NCBI RefSeq assembly: GCF_009617595.1 | Contig: NZ_WIXK01000004.1 | Span: 62,001 to 126,000, forward strand | Direction: 5' to 3' | Length of the DNA: 64,000 nt | Source: Tritonibacter aquimaris | Lineage (GTDB): Bacteria; Pseudomonadota; Alphaproteobacteria; Rhodobacterales; Rhodobacteraceae | Part shown: positions 53,721-61,783 of the stretch, one piece after another | Position numbering within the stretch: the first letter of the stretch is position 1 | Layout: every line of letters starts with the position of its first letter | The notes under the pieces: model-generated | What the model was told of the DNA's origin: nothing | The model's database searches: none | What the model saw: the letters and a program-made list of their open reading frames with translations, nothing else | Translations under genes and position numbers: made by a program

Positions 53721-54851
53721 TCACTCTGGCCAGTTCTGCCTTTCAACATCTTTCCAACCGGGAAAAACCGGCGGCTGTTTGATCGCGCGTTTGGCGCGCA
53801 GCATATCAAGGCTGCGATTGAGCTCCGCTTCGGTCATGTCCCGTGCGATCACCACAATACGCGTCTTAGTGTCTTCCTTGTCCCAGCCGCGCAGCGCAAC
53901 AGGCGGGGCAAAGATATGCTGAACACCGTGGAAGACAAACGGCGTCTCAATTCCCTTAAGAAACACGATGCCTTTAACCCGGAGCAGATCCCGCCCTTTG
54001 AGCGCCACAAGCGTATCAAGCCAACGATCGAATATCGCATCCTCCAACGGCGCGTCCAAGATGATCGAGGCGGTGGCGATACGTTCATCATGAGGTGAAA
54101 AGGTTGAGGTCGGCTGAGCGCGTGCGAGGCCAGACAAATTTGAGAATGGATCCGCAGTGACCTGGGGAAAGGTGGCCACAGGCGTTGCATCGCGCGACAT
54201 CCAGGCCAGCGCATTTTGTGGCGTTGTGTCCTGTTTGAGGCCCGAAAGCCCCCACAGCCGCTCCGGCGATCTTACCGCATCATCAACACGCAGTATGTCG
54301 GCGGTCGGGTTCAACCCTTCCAGCCGTTTATGCAGCGAAGCAAGCTCTTCACCACTCACCAACTCCGCTTTGGTCAAAAGCAACAGATCCGCAGTGGCGG
54401 CTTGCGACACCGCTTCAAACTGCGCATCCAATGTGTCCTGCCCATTGGCGGCATCCACCAGTGTGACAATCCCATCTAGCCGGGTTGTGGTCGCAAGGAT
54501 GCGATCCACAAGAAAAGTCTGCTGGATCGGCGCTGGATCGGCAAGGCCGGTGGTTTCTATGACAATGCGTTCAAACTCGAACGCGCCTTCTTTACGTCGT
54601 TCCAAAAGATCCGAGATCGTCTGGGCCAGGTCATCGCGAATGGAACAGCAGATGCAGCCTGAAGACATCAACAGCACTTCTTCGCCGCTGGTTTCGATGA
54701 GATCGTGATCCAGCCCGACTTCGCCAAATTCATTGACGATTACTGCAATTCTTTCGGTCTGTGGCGTAGCTATGATCTTGTTCAGTAGCGTGGATTTACC
54801 AGCGCCAAGAAAACCAGTGAGCAATGTCACCGGCATGCGTGTGTCAGCCAT
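53721..54851 (-). CDS. COG0523 (CobW-type) G3E GTPase with intact CxCC motif
   Basis: 376 residues from the ATG at 54851 (MADTRMPVTLLTGFLGAGKS). Walker A GFLGAGKST (13-21), NEFGEVGLDHDL, the metal motif CICC at 66-69, the ETTGLADPAPI switch and a LTKAEL guanine motif. A CobW C-terminal domain follows (FVFHGVQHIF.., DMTEAELNRSLDML). Family members are metal chaperones for zinc or cobalt. A Zur-like box lies about 107 nt upstream, which favours zinc; the following riboswitch favours cobalt. An in-frame upstream start at 54914 is possible. Confidence 0.9.
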   Translation of the reverse strand: MADTRMPVTLLTGFLGAGKSTLLNKIIATPQTERIAVIVNEFGEVGLDHDLIETSGEEVLLMSSGCICCSIRDDLAQTISDLLERRKEGAFEFERIVIETTGLADPAPIQQTFLVDRILATTTRLDGIVTLVDAANGQDTLDAQFEAVSQAATADLLLLTKAELVSGEELASLHKRLEGLNPTADILRVDDAVRSPERLWGLSGLKQDTTPQNALAWMSRDATPVATFPQVTADPFSNLSGLARAQPTSTFSPHDERIATASIILDAPLEDAIFDRWLDTLVALKGRDLLRVKGIVFLKGIETPFVFHGVQHIFAPPVALRGWDKEDTKTRIVVIARDMTEAELNRSLDMLRAKRAIKQPPVFPGWKDVERQNWPE

Positions 54852-55172
54852 TGTGTTTCTGTCAGTCAGTGGTTGCGCGAGATGTAACGGGCCTGCAGCC
54901 ATTGAACCTGCCACGTCAGGGCATGCGGCTCAAATCTGCAGGTAGGTCCATCAGTATGTTATAATATAACCATTATCAAGCTGGTTCAAACCGCATCCCT
55001 TCGTCGTGAACAACGTCCTCCCAACCCACAGCTGTTTGGCTGGCTTACGCATCGTTCGCTAACGGGGCATAGAGACAGGGCTTGATATCAATTTAAATAT
55101 CAAAAACATCCATAGGTTGTTTTCAGTCAATTAACTTTATTGGGGTAAGGTTTTTAAAATTTCGGAGGCTCC
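54852..55172. other. Divergent intergenic region with Zur-like box 3
   Basis: 321 nt between the CxCC COG0523 gene (minus) and the first receiver gene (plus). It holds Zur-like box 3 at 54958-54970; the remaining ~200 nt are AT-rich toward the receiver gene, ending in CGGAGG before its ATG. No further gene recognised. Confidence 0.7.
54958..54970. promoter_or_regulatory. Zur-like box 3
   Basis: GTTAT-AAT-ATAAC, a perfect 5-bp inverted repeat with 3-nt spacer, flanked by T on the left to give TGTTATAATATAAC, the core of the Zur operator. It contains -10-like hexamers on both strands. The likely target is the COG0523 gene with CxCC on the minus strand. Confidence 0.75.
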
Positions 55173-55520
55173 ATGACAAGTGTATTGATTGTAGATGACG
55201 AACCCTTACTGCGCGAGGAATTGCAGGAATCCTTGGAACTGGAAGATTATGAAGTTTCAATTTCTGGTTCCGTGCGCGAAGCTCTGGAACAATGTCACCA
55301 CACGCGCTTTGATGTTGTTGTTACGGATCTAAAGATGCCGGAACAAGGTGGATTGGTTCTTATTAAGAAACTCGGTGAGAGCGGGTTTTCCGGCAAGATC
55401 ATTGTTGTCAGTGGGCATGGTGCTGAAAGCTCCAGAGAGGAAGCAACCGCATCGGGGGCCTGTGCGTGTTTTGCCAAACCTCTTGATATTGATGAATTAA
55501 TTTCTGAAATCGAACGGTGA
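55173..55520 (+). CDS. Receiver-only (CheY-like) response regulator
   Basis: 115 residues, a single receiver domain: acidic DDE at 8-10, phospho-acceptor Asp52 (VVVTDLKMPEQGG), Ser80 (VVSGHG) and Lys102 (CFAKPLD). No output domain. Ribosome site CGGAGG. It is 170 nt upstream of a second receiver gene and probably passes phosphate within the same kinase system. Confidence 0.85.
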   Translation: MTSVLIVDDEPLLREELQESLELEDYEVSISGSVREALEQCHHTRFDVVVTDLKMPEQGGLVLIKKLGESGFSGKIIVVSGHGAESSREEATASGACACFAKPLDIDELISEIER

Positions 55521-55690
55521 TGTTTTAGATTTCTATGATCTAAAAATAGCCCGTAACAAAAGAAATACGTGACTAGCCTTTTGAATAGAGAGCGCTGGAT
55601 CTTACGGATATGGAGGCGAATTCCGGATTGTGTACTCAGGTACACGTTGTCCATTCTGTGAACGAGAAGAAAGTTTAAAGGAGCGAGTGA

Positions 55691-56224
55691 ATGGCCGAAG
55701 CAACGACTGAAAACTACAACTCTGAATTGACTGTTCTTTTGGTTGATGACGACAAAGAGGCGCTCGAGGAACTGCAGGACATTATTGAGCTGGAAGGATG
55801 GAATTCCATCATCGCTGGTGATGTCGACATGGCACTCGAAGTTCTGGAATGGTATCCTTACATTGGTGTTGTTGTCTCTGATGTTCATTTTATGGATCCG
55901 GATGGTGACACGTCCAGCGGTTTTCAGCTGGTCTCTCGTGCCAAAGCACGTTTCCCGGATCGTGATCTCGCCTTTATCCTCTCCAGTGGTGATCCATGGG
56001 CGTTCAAGGGCACAGAACAAATCGGCGCTGTCGATTTTCTGAGCAAACCTTTGGTGCCGGACGATCTGATTGACTCGGTCAAGTCCTTTGCCGGGCGTGG
56101 CGCAGCTGTGACCAACAATCCGGACCGGGATGAAAACCTGCTGCAGAAGGTACAGCAAACCGCCCAGGCGTTGCATGAGCGTGGCACCAAGAAAGACGAT
56201 GATCAGGCAGGAGATGCGGCATGA
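55691..56224 (+). CDS. Receiver-only response regulator with charged C-terminal extension
   Basis: 177 residues. Receiver domain with DDDK at 19-22, phospho-acceptor Asp64 (VVVSDVHFMDPDGD), Ser98/Ser99 (LSSGDPWAF) and Lys119 (FLSKPLVPDD). The remaining ~45 residues are charged and helical (DENLLQKVQQTAQALHERGTKKDDDQ), with no DNA-binding or enzymatic motif. Stop overlaps the next start by 4 nt. The 170-nt upstream gap holds a small GTGTAC-TCAG-GTACAC hairpin (55630-55645). Confidence 0.85.
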   Translation: MAEATTENYNSELTVLLVDDDKEALEELQDIIELEGWNSIIAGDVDMALEVLEWYPYIGVVVSDVHFMDPDGDTSSGFQLVSRAKARFPDRDLAFILSSGDPWAFKGTEQIGAVDFLSKPLVPDDLIDSVKSFAGRGAAVTNNPDRDENLLQKVQQTAQALHERGTKKDDDQAGDAA

Positions 56225-57075
56225 ACTATCTTGTATCAACCGCTCTGAGCCTGTCGGTCGCTGCATTTGCAAGTGCTGCTGCAGCCGAGGATAAACGCGT
56301 ATTGACGTTTGGCATCGTGCCACAACAATCCGCGAGCCGTTTGGCACAAATGTGGGGGCCATTCCTACAAGAGCTGAGCGAACGCACCGATGTAGAATTC
56401 CGGTTCCAGACCGCGAAAGACATCCCAACCTTTGAGGCCTGCCTCGCCGAAGGTGCCTATGATGTCGCCTATATGAACCCTATGCATTATGCGATCTTTG
56501 CCGAAGAAAGCGCCTATCGTGCTATCGCGCGCCAGGCCAAAAAACGGCTCAAAGGGGTGATCGTTGCTCGGGCGGATGCTGATATCGAAAACCTCAGCGC
56601 GCTGAATGGATCAACAGTTGCGTTCCCGTCCCCGGGCGCTTTTGGAGCAAGCATCCTTACCCGTGCGACCTTGAACGAGCAGGCAGTTGCGTTTGAGCCT
56701 GCCTATGTCAAATCTCATGACAGTGTTTACCGCGCCGTCGCAGCTGGTCTGATGCCCGCCGGGGGGGGGGTGACACGCACCTTTAATGCGGTGGCCCCCG
56801 AGATCAAGGCGCAGCTGAAGATCATCTATGAAACCCAGGGCTATACGCCTCATGCCATTGCAGGTCATGCCGATATCGGCAGCGAGACGATCGACAACAT
56901 TCAGGCAGCCTTCATGCAGATTGCCACTGAAAGCCCAGATCTTGTTTCCGGCATCGGAATGGTTGGGTTTGAATTGGCGCAGGATTCCGATTGGGACGAT
57001 GTACGGTCGCTGGGGATGGCTCGCGAAGACACCGGAATTTCACAAGCGGGGGATACTGTATGTCCTTCCGATTAA
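56221..57075 (+). CDS. PhnD-like periplasmic binding protein (phosphate/phosphite/phosphonate type)
   Basis: 284 residues with a signal peptide (MNYLVSTALSLSVAAFASAAAA). PhnD/SsuA-type binding fold: LTFGIVPQQSASRLAQMWGPFLQELSERTDVEFRF, YDVAYMNPMHYAIFAE, VIVARADADIENLSALNGSTVAFPSPGAFGAS and DSVYRAVAAGLMPAGGGVTRTFNAV. There are no permease or ATPase genes; it is followed (16-nt overlap) by a membrane kinase, so it more likely serves as a ligand-sensing subunit than a transporter component. A tract of ten G (56761-56770) encodes part of AGGGV and stays in frame. Confidence 0.88.
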   Translation: MNYLVSTALSLSVAAFASAAAAEDKRVLTFGIVPQQSASRLAQMWGPFLQELSERTDVEFRFQTAKDIPTFEACLAEGAYDVAYMNPMHYAIFAEESAYRAIARQAKKRLKGVIVARADADIENLSALNGSTVAFPSPGAFGASILTRATLNEQAVAFEPAYVKSHDSVYRAVAAGLMPAGGGVTRTFNAVAPEIKAQLKIIYETQGYTPHAIAGHADIGSETIDNIQAAFMQIATESPDLVSGIGMVGFELAQDSDWDDVRSLGMAREDTGISQAGDTVCPSD

Positions 57076-59024
57076 AAACAATTCTTGGGATCGCCCTGAT
57101 TGAGCTTACCATCATGGGCATCCTGATTGGGATCAACCAATTTGCGCTGGGTGGCTCGGCCACCACCCAGCTCTATCAGCGCGCCGAAGCGACGGCGCGG
57201 GTGTTTTCAAATGCGGTTGCAGATGCGGTGATTGCGACAGATCTCGCCACATTGGACGCCACCATCGGAACAGCAGTAACCAGCGAAGAACTCACCTATC
57301 TGCGCATTCGCAACCCTGATGGTATTGTTCTATCAGAAGGGGGGGCGGCGGACTCATTGGCCGTGCCGTTTCAGCGTGACTATTCTTACGAAACTGCAAC
57401 CTCGGACCACCTGATTGACATTGATCTGCCTGTTATTGTCGAAGGCGTGACCTACGGCTGGATTGAACTGGGGCTATCAACCCTATCTGTTGAACAAGAA
57501 ATCGCCCAAGCGTTTCGATTGAATGTGATCGTCGCGCTCATTGGCATGTCGCTTGTTGCGATCTTTGGCTATGGTCTCGGCTCCATTCTGACCCGGCAAC
57601 TGCATTGGCTGCGTCAGGGCGCGCGCGCGGTGACAGCTGGCGACCTTGGCTGTCAGATCCGCGTAAGCGGCCGGGATGAATTGGCTGATACCGCTCGTTG
57701 TTTTAATGAAATGGCACGGACGCTGGCACAGGATCGCGCAGTTTTGCAGGACCAGCGCAATGAGCTTCTGGCTAAAAAAGAACGTGTCGAAGTGATCGTA
57801 CACTGCATGACCCATATTGCGCGCGGCAAAGATCTGGTGGACGTGCCAGATGTTGCACGCGACGATGAAATCGGTGACATGGCGCGGGCAACGGTTGTGT
57901 TCCAAGAGGCCATGCAAGCGGTTGAACAAGCCCGGATCGAACAGCAGCGCTTGATCTCTGCATTTGGACAACTCGACGAACAGGTGTCGATCTTTGATAC
58001 AAACGGTATGGCGCTCTTTTTGAATGAAGCTTTCAAAAGCTTTAACGCAGAGATCCTTGCTGAATTGCCAGACCAGTTTTCGCTGCAAGACTTTTTGGAA
58101 AAAGGCCATGATATGGGAGCGTTTCAGGGGATCGATGAGGATCGAGATACCTGGGTGCGTGAGCAGTTGCAGCGTAAAAACGGCAGCCCGCAGGAGCTTA
58201 AACAAGGTGGTCAGCATGTGTTGTTGACCGTGCAATCCGCCGTGGATGGGATCGGTGTGGTTCGATCTGCGCAAGATATTACCCAGCTGCGTCATTCAGA
58301 GCATCAGCTGATTCAGGCGTCAAAAATGGCCACATTGGGTGAAATGGCCACCGGCATTGCCCATGAGCTGAACCAGCCACTTGGTGTTATTCGTATGGCT
58401 GCGTCCAACTGCGTCAAACGGATTGAACGCGACAAGTTCGACGCCGAGTATTTCAAAACCAAGCTGCAGCGTATGGGAGAACAGACCGAGCGTGCCTCTC
58501 AGATCATCAACCACATGCGGGTTTTTGGCCGTAAAGCGGATGGGGTAAAAGAACCATTTGACCTTCGCGCTTCGCTTGAGGAGATGAGCACCTTGTCACG
58601 GGCCCAGCTTCAGACCCTCGATATCGGGTTGAAAGTGAATATCCCTGATGAAAGCGCGATGGTAATGGGGGAGAAGGTGATCTTTGAGCAGGTGCTTCTC
58701 AACCTTGTCAGCAATGCGCGGGATGCCATTGAGGCCAAGGGTGAAGGCAAGGGCGTTATTCACGTGGATGCCACCTTTGACACCGATCGCGGACATTGCA
58801 TTCAGGTTCGTGACAGTGGTGGCGGTATTCCCGAAGACATCCTCGACAAGCTGTTTGAGCCATTTTTCACCACGAAAGAGCCAGGAAAAGGCACCGGGCT
58901 GGGGCTGTCGATCAGTTTTGGTACGATCGAGGAAATGGGGGGACAGATTTCAGCCTGCAATGACAGCGAGGGGGCATGTTTCAGCATAGAATTGCCGCCG
59001 CTCACTGAGGCAGAAGCCGCCTAA
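57060..59024 (+). CDS. Membrane sensor histidine kinase (HAMP, PAS, HisKA, HATPase)
   Basis: 654 residues from the ATG at 57060. TM1 at the N-terminus ([22 protein letters not shown]), a ~120-residue periplasmic domain, TM2 ([24 protein letters not shown]), HAMP, a PAS-like segment ([21 protein letters not shown]), HisKA with phospho-His in [20 protein letters not shown], then HATPase N/G boxes ([43 protein letters not shown]). The H-box family and [10 protein letters not shown] sequence are those of DctB/FixL-like kinases. It likely reads the PhnD-like protein in the periplasm and phosphorylates the two receiver proteins. Confidence 0.92.
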   Translation: MSFRLKTILGIALIELTIMGILIGINQFALGGSATTQLYQRAEATARVFSNAVADAVIATDLATLDATIGTAVTSEELTYLRIRNPDGIVLSEGGAADSLAVPFQRDYSYETATSDHLIDIDLPVIVEGVTYGWIELGLSTLSVEQEIAQAFRLNVIVALIGMSLVAIFGYGLGSILTRQLHWLRQGARAVTAGDLGCQIRVSGRDELADTARCFNEMARTLAQDRAVLQDQRNELLAKKERVEVIVHCMTHIARGKDLVDVPDVARDDEIGDMARATVVFQEAMQAVEQARIEQQRLISAFGQLDEQVSIFDTNGMALFLNEAFKSFNAEILAELPDQFSLQDFLEKGHDMGAFQGIDEDRDTWVREQLQRKNGSPQELKQGGQHVLLTVQSAVDGIGVVRSAQDITQLRHSEHQLIQASKMATLGEMATGIAHELNQPLGVIRMAASNCVKRIERDKFDAEYFKTKLQRMGEQTERASQIINHMRVFGRKADGVKEPFDLRASLEEMSTLSRAQLQTLDIGLKVNIPDESAMVMGEKVIFEQVLLNLVSNARDAIEAKGEGKGVIHVDATFDTDRGHCIQVRDSGGGIPEDILDKLFEPFFTTKEPGKGTGLGLSISFGTIEEMGGQISACNDSEGACFSIELPPLTEAEAA

Positions 59025-59033
59025 TATCAATCC

Positions 59034-59060
59034 GCCGGGGCAGCGTATGCCCCGGCCTTT
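59034..59060. terminator. Terminator between the kinase and the HemS-like gene
   Basis: A perfect 9-bp stem (GCCGGGGCA with 59048-59056), 5-nt loop, followed by CTTTG; lies between convergent stops. Confidence 0.65.
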
Positions 59061-59061
59061 G

Positions 59062-60018
59062 TCATGCTGCACGCGGCAATGATGCAAGGAAATCGTTCCG
59101 GCTTCCGGTTTCGCTCATTGGGTCCGCAGCAAGAACGGCGATGGCTTTTTTGTGCACATCAAAAAGTTCAAGCTGCCAGTAACGGTTGCAGGCAGAGACC
59201 CAAGCCTCTGCAATATCAGCGCAGTTCAGCGAGAACGTCGATTGGCCAAAACGTGCCATAAACACCTCTCCGATCATTGAGACATCAGTTGCTGATCCCA
59301 CATGGGCCTGAACCAGACTGGGGGCAGGCACCATCCGGGTAAAGCTGCGTTTTTGATCGCTGAGAAAACACAGAAAGCTTGCCACCACATTGGGGATCAC
59401 TCGCCAGCAACGATCCTTGCCAATATACGGCAGGCATTTGCGACGCTGCTGGCCACCATCAATCAATAGATCATTAAGATGGGTGCCTGCATCTGCGGTA
59501 TCCCAGTTCTCACGCGCCTGTCGAATGACCGCCAAGGGTACGATATTATCAGCCATCGGCGCCAATACTGCGGTCTGTGGCCTCCAATGTTCATCCGAAG
59601 CCAATGCATTGGCAATGCGCACGTCATAGGCTGAGGCATATTGCACGCGGTGGAACACAGTGCCTTGGCTGTTGGTCGCAACGAGCGAAGCGTGCAAATT
59701 CTGTGCGCGGTCCTCAGCACTGCGCGCGAGGTTAAGGTTCACACTGCGATTGATGCGAAGGGTAATGCGCCGCCGATTGAGACGGAAAGGCATATCATTG
59801 GTCTGCAGCGGGCCGTAGCCACCCGTGTCGCTGATCGGCGCGCTGTTGTTGCGCGTGGTGACCAATGCATTTTCAAATTGTGTGCCGATCAGGGCCAGGC
59901 TTTCAAGGTCCTGTCCCAGATCGGTTACTTGTGTCAGTTCACGCAATTGCGTGATGGTTTCGGGCAATTGCGCATTGGATGTGCAGACGCAATTACCCTC
60001 CTTGCAGGTGCGAGGCAT
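59062..60018 (-). CDS. HemS/HmuS-like haem-handling protein (tentative)
   Basis: 318 residues, no signal peptide. The sequence has the pattern of two HemS-type repeats: residues ~40-125 (SLALIGTQFENALVTTRNNSAPI..GGYGPLQ..RITLRINRSVNL..ATNSQGTVFHRVQY) and a C-terminal half ending FSLNCADIAEAWVSACNRYWQLELFDVHKKAIAVLAADP, which mirrors the HemS segment around NLHLREDRIAEAW. The usual haem-ligand His is not obvious. The N-terminus has a Cys-rich start (RTCKEGNCVC). It follows the diflavin reductase by 13 nt, so in this operon it may receive electrons from it. Confidence 0.5.
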   Translation of the reverse strand: MPRTCKEGNCVCTSNAQLPETITQLRELTQVTDLGQDLESLALIGTQFENALVTTRNNSAPISDTGGYGPLQTNDMPFRLNRRRITLRINRSVNLNLARSAEDRAQNLHASLVATNSQGTVFHRVQYASAYDVRIANALASDEHWRPQTAVLAPMADNIVPLAVIRQARENWDTADAGTHLNDLLIDGGQQRRKCLPYIGKDRCWRVIPNVVASFLCFLSDQKRSFTRMVPAPSLVQAHVGSATDVSMIGEVFMARFGQSTFSLNCADIAEAWVSACNRYWQLELFDVHKKAIAVLAADPMSETGSRNDFLASLPRAA

Positions 60019-60031
60019 GAAGGCTCTCTAA

Positions 60032-61780
60032 TCAATAGACATCCCGCACATAACGTTTGTCGCGTTTGAGGCGGTTGATGTACTCGGTTGCCGCCTCGGG
60101 AGCCATGTCGCCCTGGGTTTTGATGATGGAGTGAAGGGCTGCGTCAACGTCTTTTGCCATGCGTGTTGCATCACCACAGACGTAAAAATGGCCACCTTTT
60201 TCGAGCATTGCGTATAGGTCTTTGCCATTTTCGACCATACGGTTTTGCACATAAATCTTCTCGGCCTGATCACGAGAGAAGGCCAGATCCAGACGGCTAA
60301 GCAGGCCAGAGCTGCTCATATCGCTGATTTCCTGCTCGTAGATGAAATCGCTTTCGCGGTGCTGATCCCCAAAGAACAGCCAGTTTGCGCCCGTTGCCCC
60401 ACGTTCGCGGCGCTCTTCCAGGAATGCACGGAAGGGGGCGATACCGGTGCCGGGGCCAACCATGATCATCGGTACGCTGTCATCTTGTGGCACGCGGAAG
60501 CTTTTATTCGGAGACATAAAGATCCCCGCGCTTGCACCATTGGGCACGTGATCGGCCAAGAAGGTAGAGCAAACACCACGGTGGGGGCGGTGATTGTAGG
60601 TCCAACGCACAGCAGCAACGGTTAGATGTACTTCGCCAAGATGCGCCTTTGGGCTGGAAGAGATCGAATAGGCGCGGTGTTGCAGCGGTTTCAGCCAGCT
60701 GACAAATTCGGCAGGATCCAGCGCCAGATCGGGGTTGAGGTTCAGCAGATCCAGCGTGTCCTTGCCCCACAAAAACGCATCTAACGCTTCTTTGTCACCA
60801 TGACCAACTACATGGCTGAACTCATCGTCTTTTGCCAGTGGCTCGAGCTTTTGGATCAGCTCACGCGATGGGGTCATGATCTCAAACCCGGTGCTGAGCA
60901 GCTGACCAAGCGATGCATCATGGCCCGAAACGGCAGTATCTGCGCCCGTGCCAATACGTGTGAGGAGCGCATCGACCAGATCGGGGGCGTTCACCGGCAT
61001 CACGCTTAGCGCGTCACCAGCCTCATAGGTCAGGCCGCTTTCACCCAGATCAAAGGCCAAATGGCGGATTTCCTTGGCCGATTGCGCGCCAGACAGGATG
61101 CGGTTGTCGACCATCGTCGCCACATATGGGTTCTTACGCGAATAAGCTGATTTTGCAGGTTTTTCCGCAGGTACGGTTTCGGGTGCAACAGCGACAACAT
61201 TGCCAGCATCCGGCAATGTACCTTGCAGCCATTTGATTGCGGCCTCTTCAAAAACAACGTCGCAATCTACCCGGTCGGACAGACGTTTGGCGCCCAGCTG
61301 TTCCAGACGGGTGTCGATGACTTTTCCAGCCTGGCAGAAGTGCTCGTAGCTGGTGTCACCCAGCGCAAGAACACCATAAGAAAGCTGCTCGAGGCGCGGC
61401 GCGGTGGATGCAGAAAGCGCCTCCCAGAACAGTTCCGCATTGTCGGGCATTTCACCTTCGCCGTAGGTGGAAATCACCACAATCAGGTTCTCCATCGCGG
61501 CGAGCTGGTCCATTTCCACGGCGTCAAGTTCCGCCACACGTGGGGTGAACCCTTTGCTCTTGGCTAGCTCCGCTGCCTCATGGGCGATTTCTTCGGCATT
61601 GCCGGTTTGGGTGCCAAACAGGATGTCGAGCGGCTTTGCCTGTACAGGAGCTTCCGCGGAGGCAACAGCCGCGCCACCACCCATCGCTTTGCGCGAATGC
61701 AGACCAGCCAGAAACCCGCCGAGCCATGAACGTTGCTCACCAGAAAAAGGTGCGTCTTCAGGAATATAAGGTACTTTCAT
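60032..61780 (-). CDS. NADPH-dependent diflavin reductase (CysJ-like, sulfite reductase flavoprotein type)
   Basis: 582 residues. An N-terminal arm IPEDAPFSGEQRSWLGGFLAGL typical of sulfite-reductase flavoproteins, a flavodoxin (FMN) domain from ~51 (FGTQTGNAEEIA, STYGEGEMPDNA, ALGDTSYEHFCQAGK), a connecting/FAD domain (RAYSISSSP, GVCSTFLAD) and an NADPH domain (GPGTGIAPFRAFLEERR, YVCGDATRMAKDV) ending in RYVRDVY. It transfers electrons from NADPH through FAD and FMN to a partner. No CysI hemoprotein is near; the immediate neighbours are the GltB-like gene (3 nt upstream) and the HemS-like gene. True partner unknown. Confidence 0.88.
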   Translation of the reverse strand: MKVPYIPEDAPFSGEQRSWLGGFLAGLHSRKAMGGGAAVASAEAPVQAKPLDILFGTQTGNAEEIAHEAAELAKSKGFTPRVAELDAVEMDQLAAMENLIVVISTYGEGEMPDNAELFWEALSASTAPRLEQLSYGVLALGDTSYEHFCQAGKVIDTRLEQLGAKRLSDRVDCDVVFEEAAIKWLQGTLPDAGNVVAVAPETVPAEKPAKSAYSRKNPYVATMVDNRILSGAQSAKEIRHLAFDLGESGLTYEAGDALSVMPVNAPDLVDALLTRIGTGADTAVSGHDASLGQLLSTGFEIMTPSRELIQKLEPLAKDDEFSHVVGHGDKEALDAFLWGKDTLDLLNLNPDLALDPAEFVSWLKPLQHRAYSISSSPKAHLGEVHLTVAAVRWTYNHRPHRGVCSTFLADHVPNGASAGIFMSPNKSFRVPQDDSVPMIMVGPGTGIAPFRAFLEERRERGATGANWLFFGDQHRESDFIYEQEISDMSSSGLLSRLDLAFSRDQAEKIYVQNRMVENGKDLYAMLEKGGHFYVCGDATRMAKDVDAALHSIIKTQGDMAPEAATEYINRLKRDKRYVRDVY

Positions 61781-61783
61781 TCT

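Noticed and set aside
55630-55645. GTGTAC-TCAG-GTACAC as an operator or terminator between the two receiver genes
   Set aside because: Only a 6-bp stem without T-run and without a matching second copy; too weak to call.
55295-56428. A 377-residue open frame on the minus strand
   Set aside because: It lies antisense over two clear receiver-domain genes and the start of the PhnD-like gene, has no recognisable domain and is rich in residues expected from reverse reading; judged a shadow frame.
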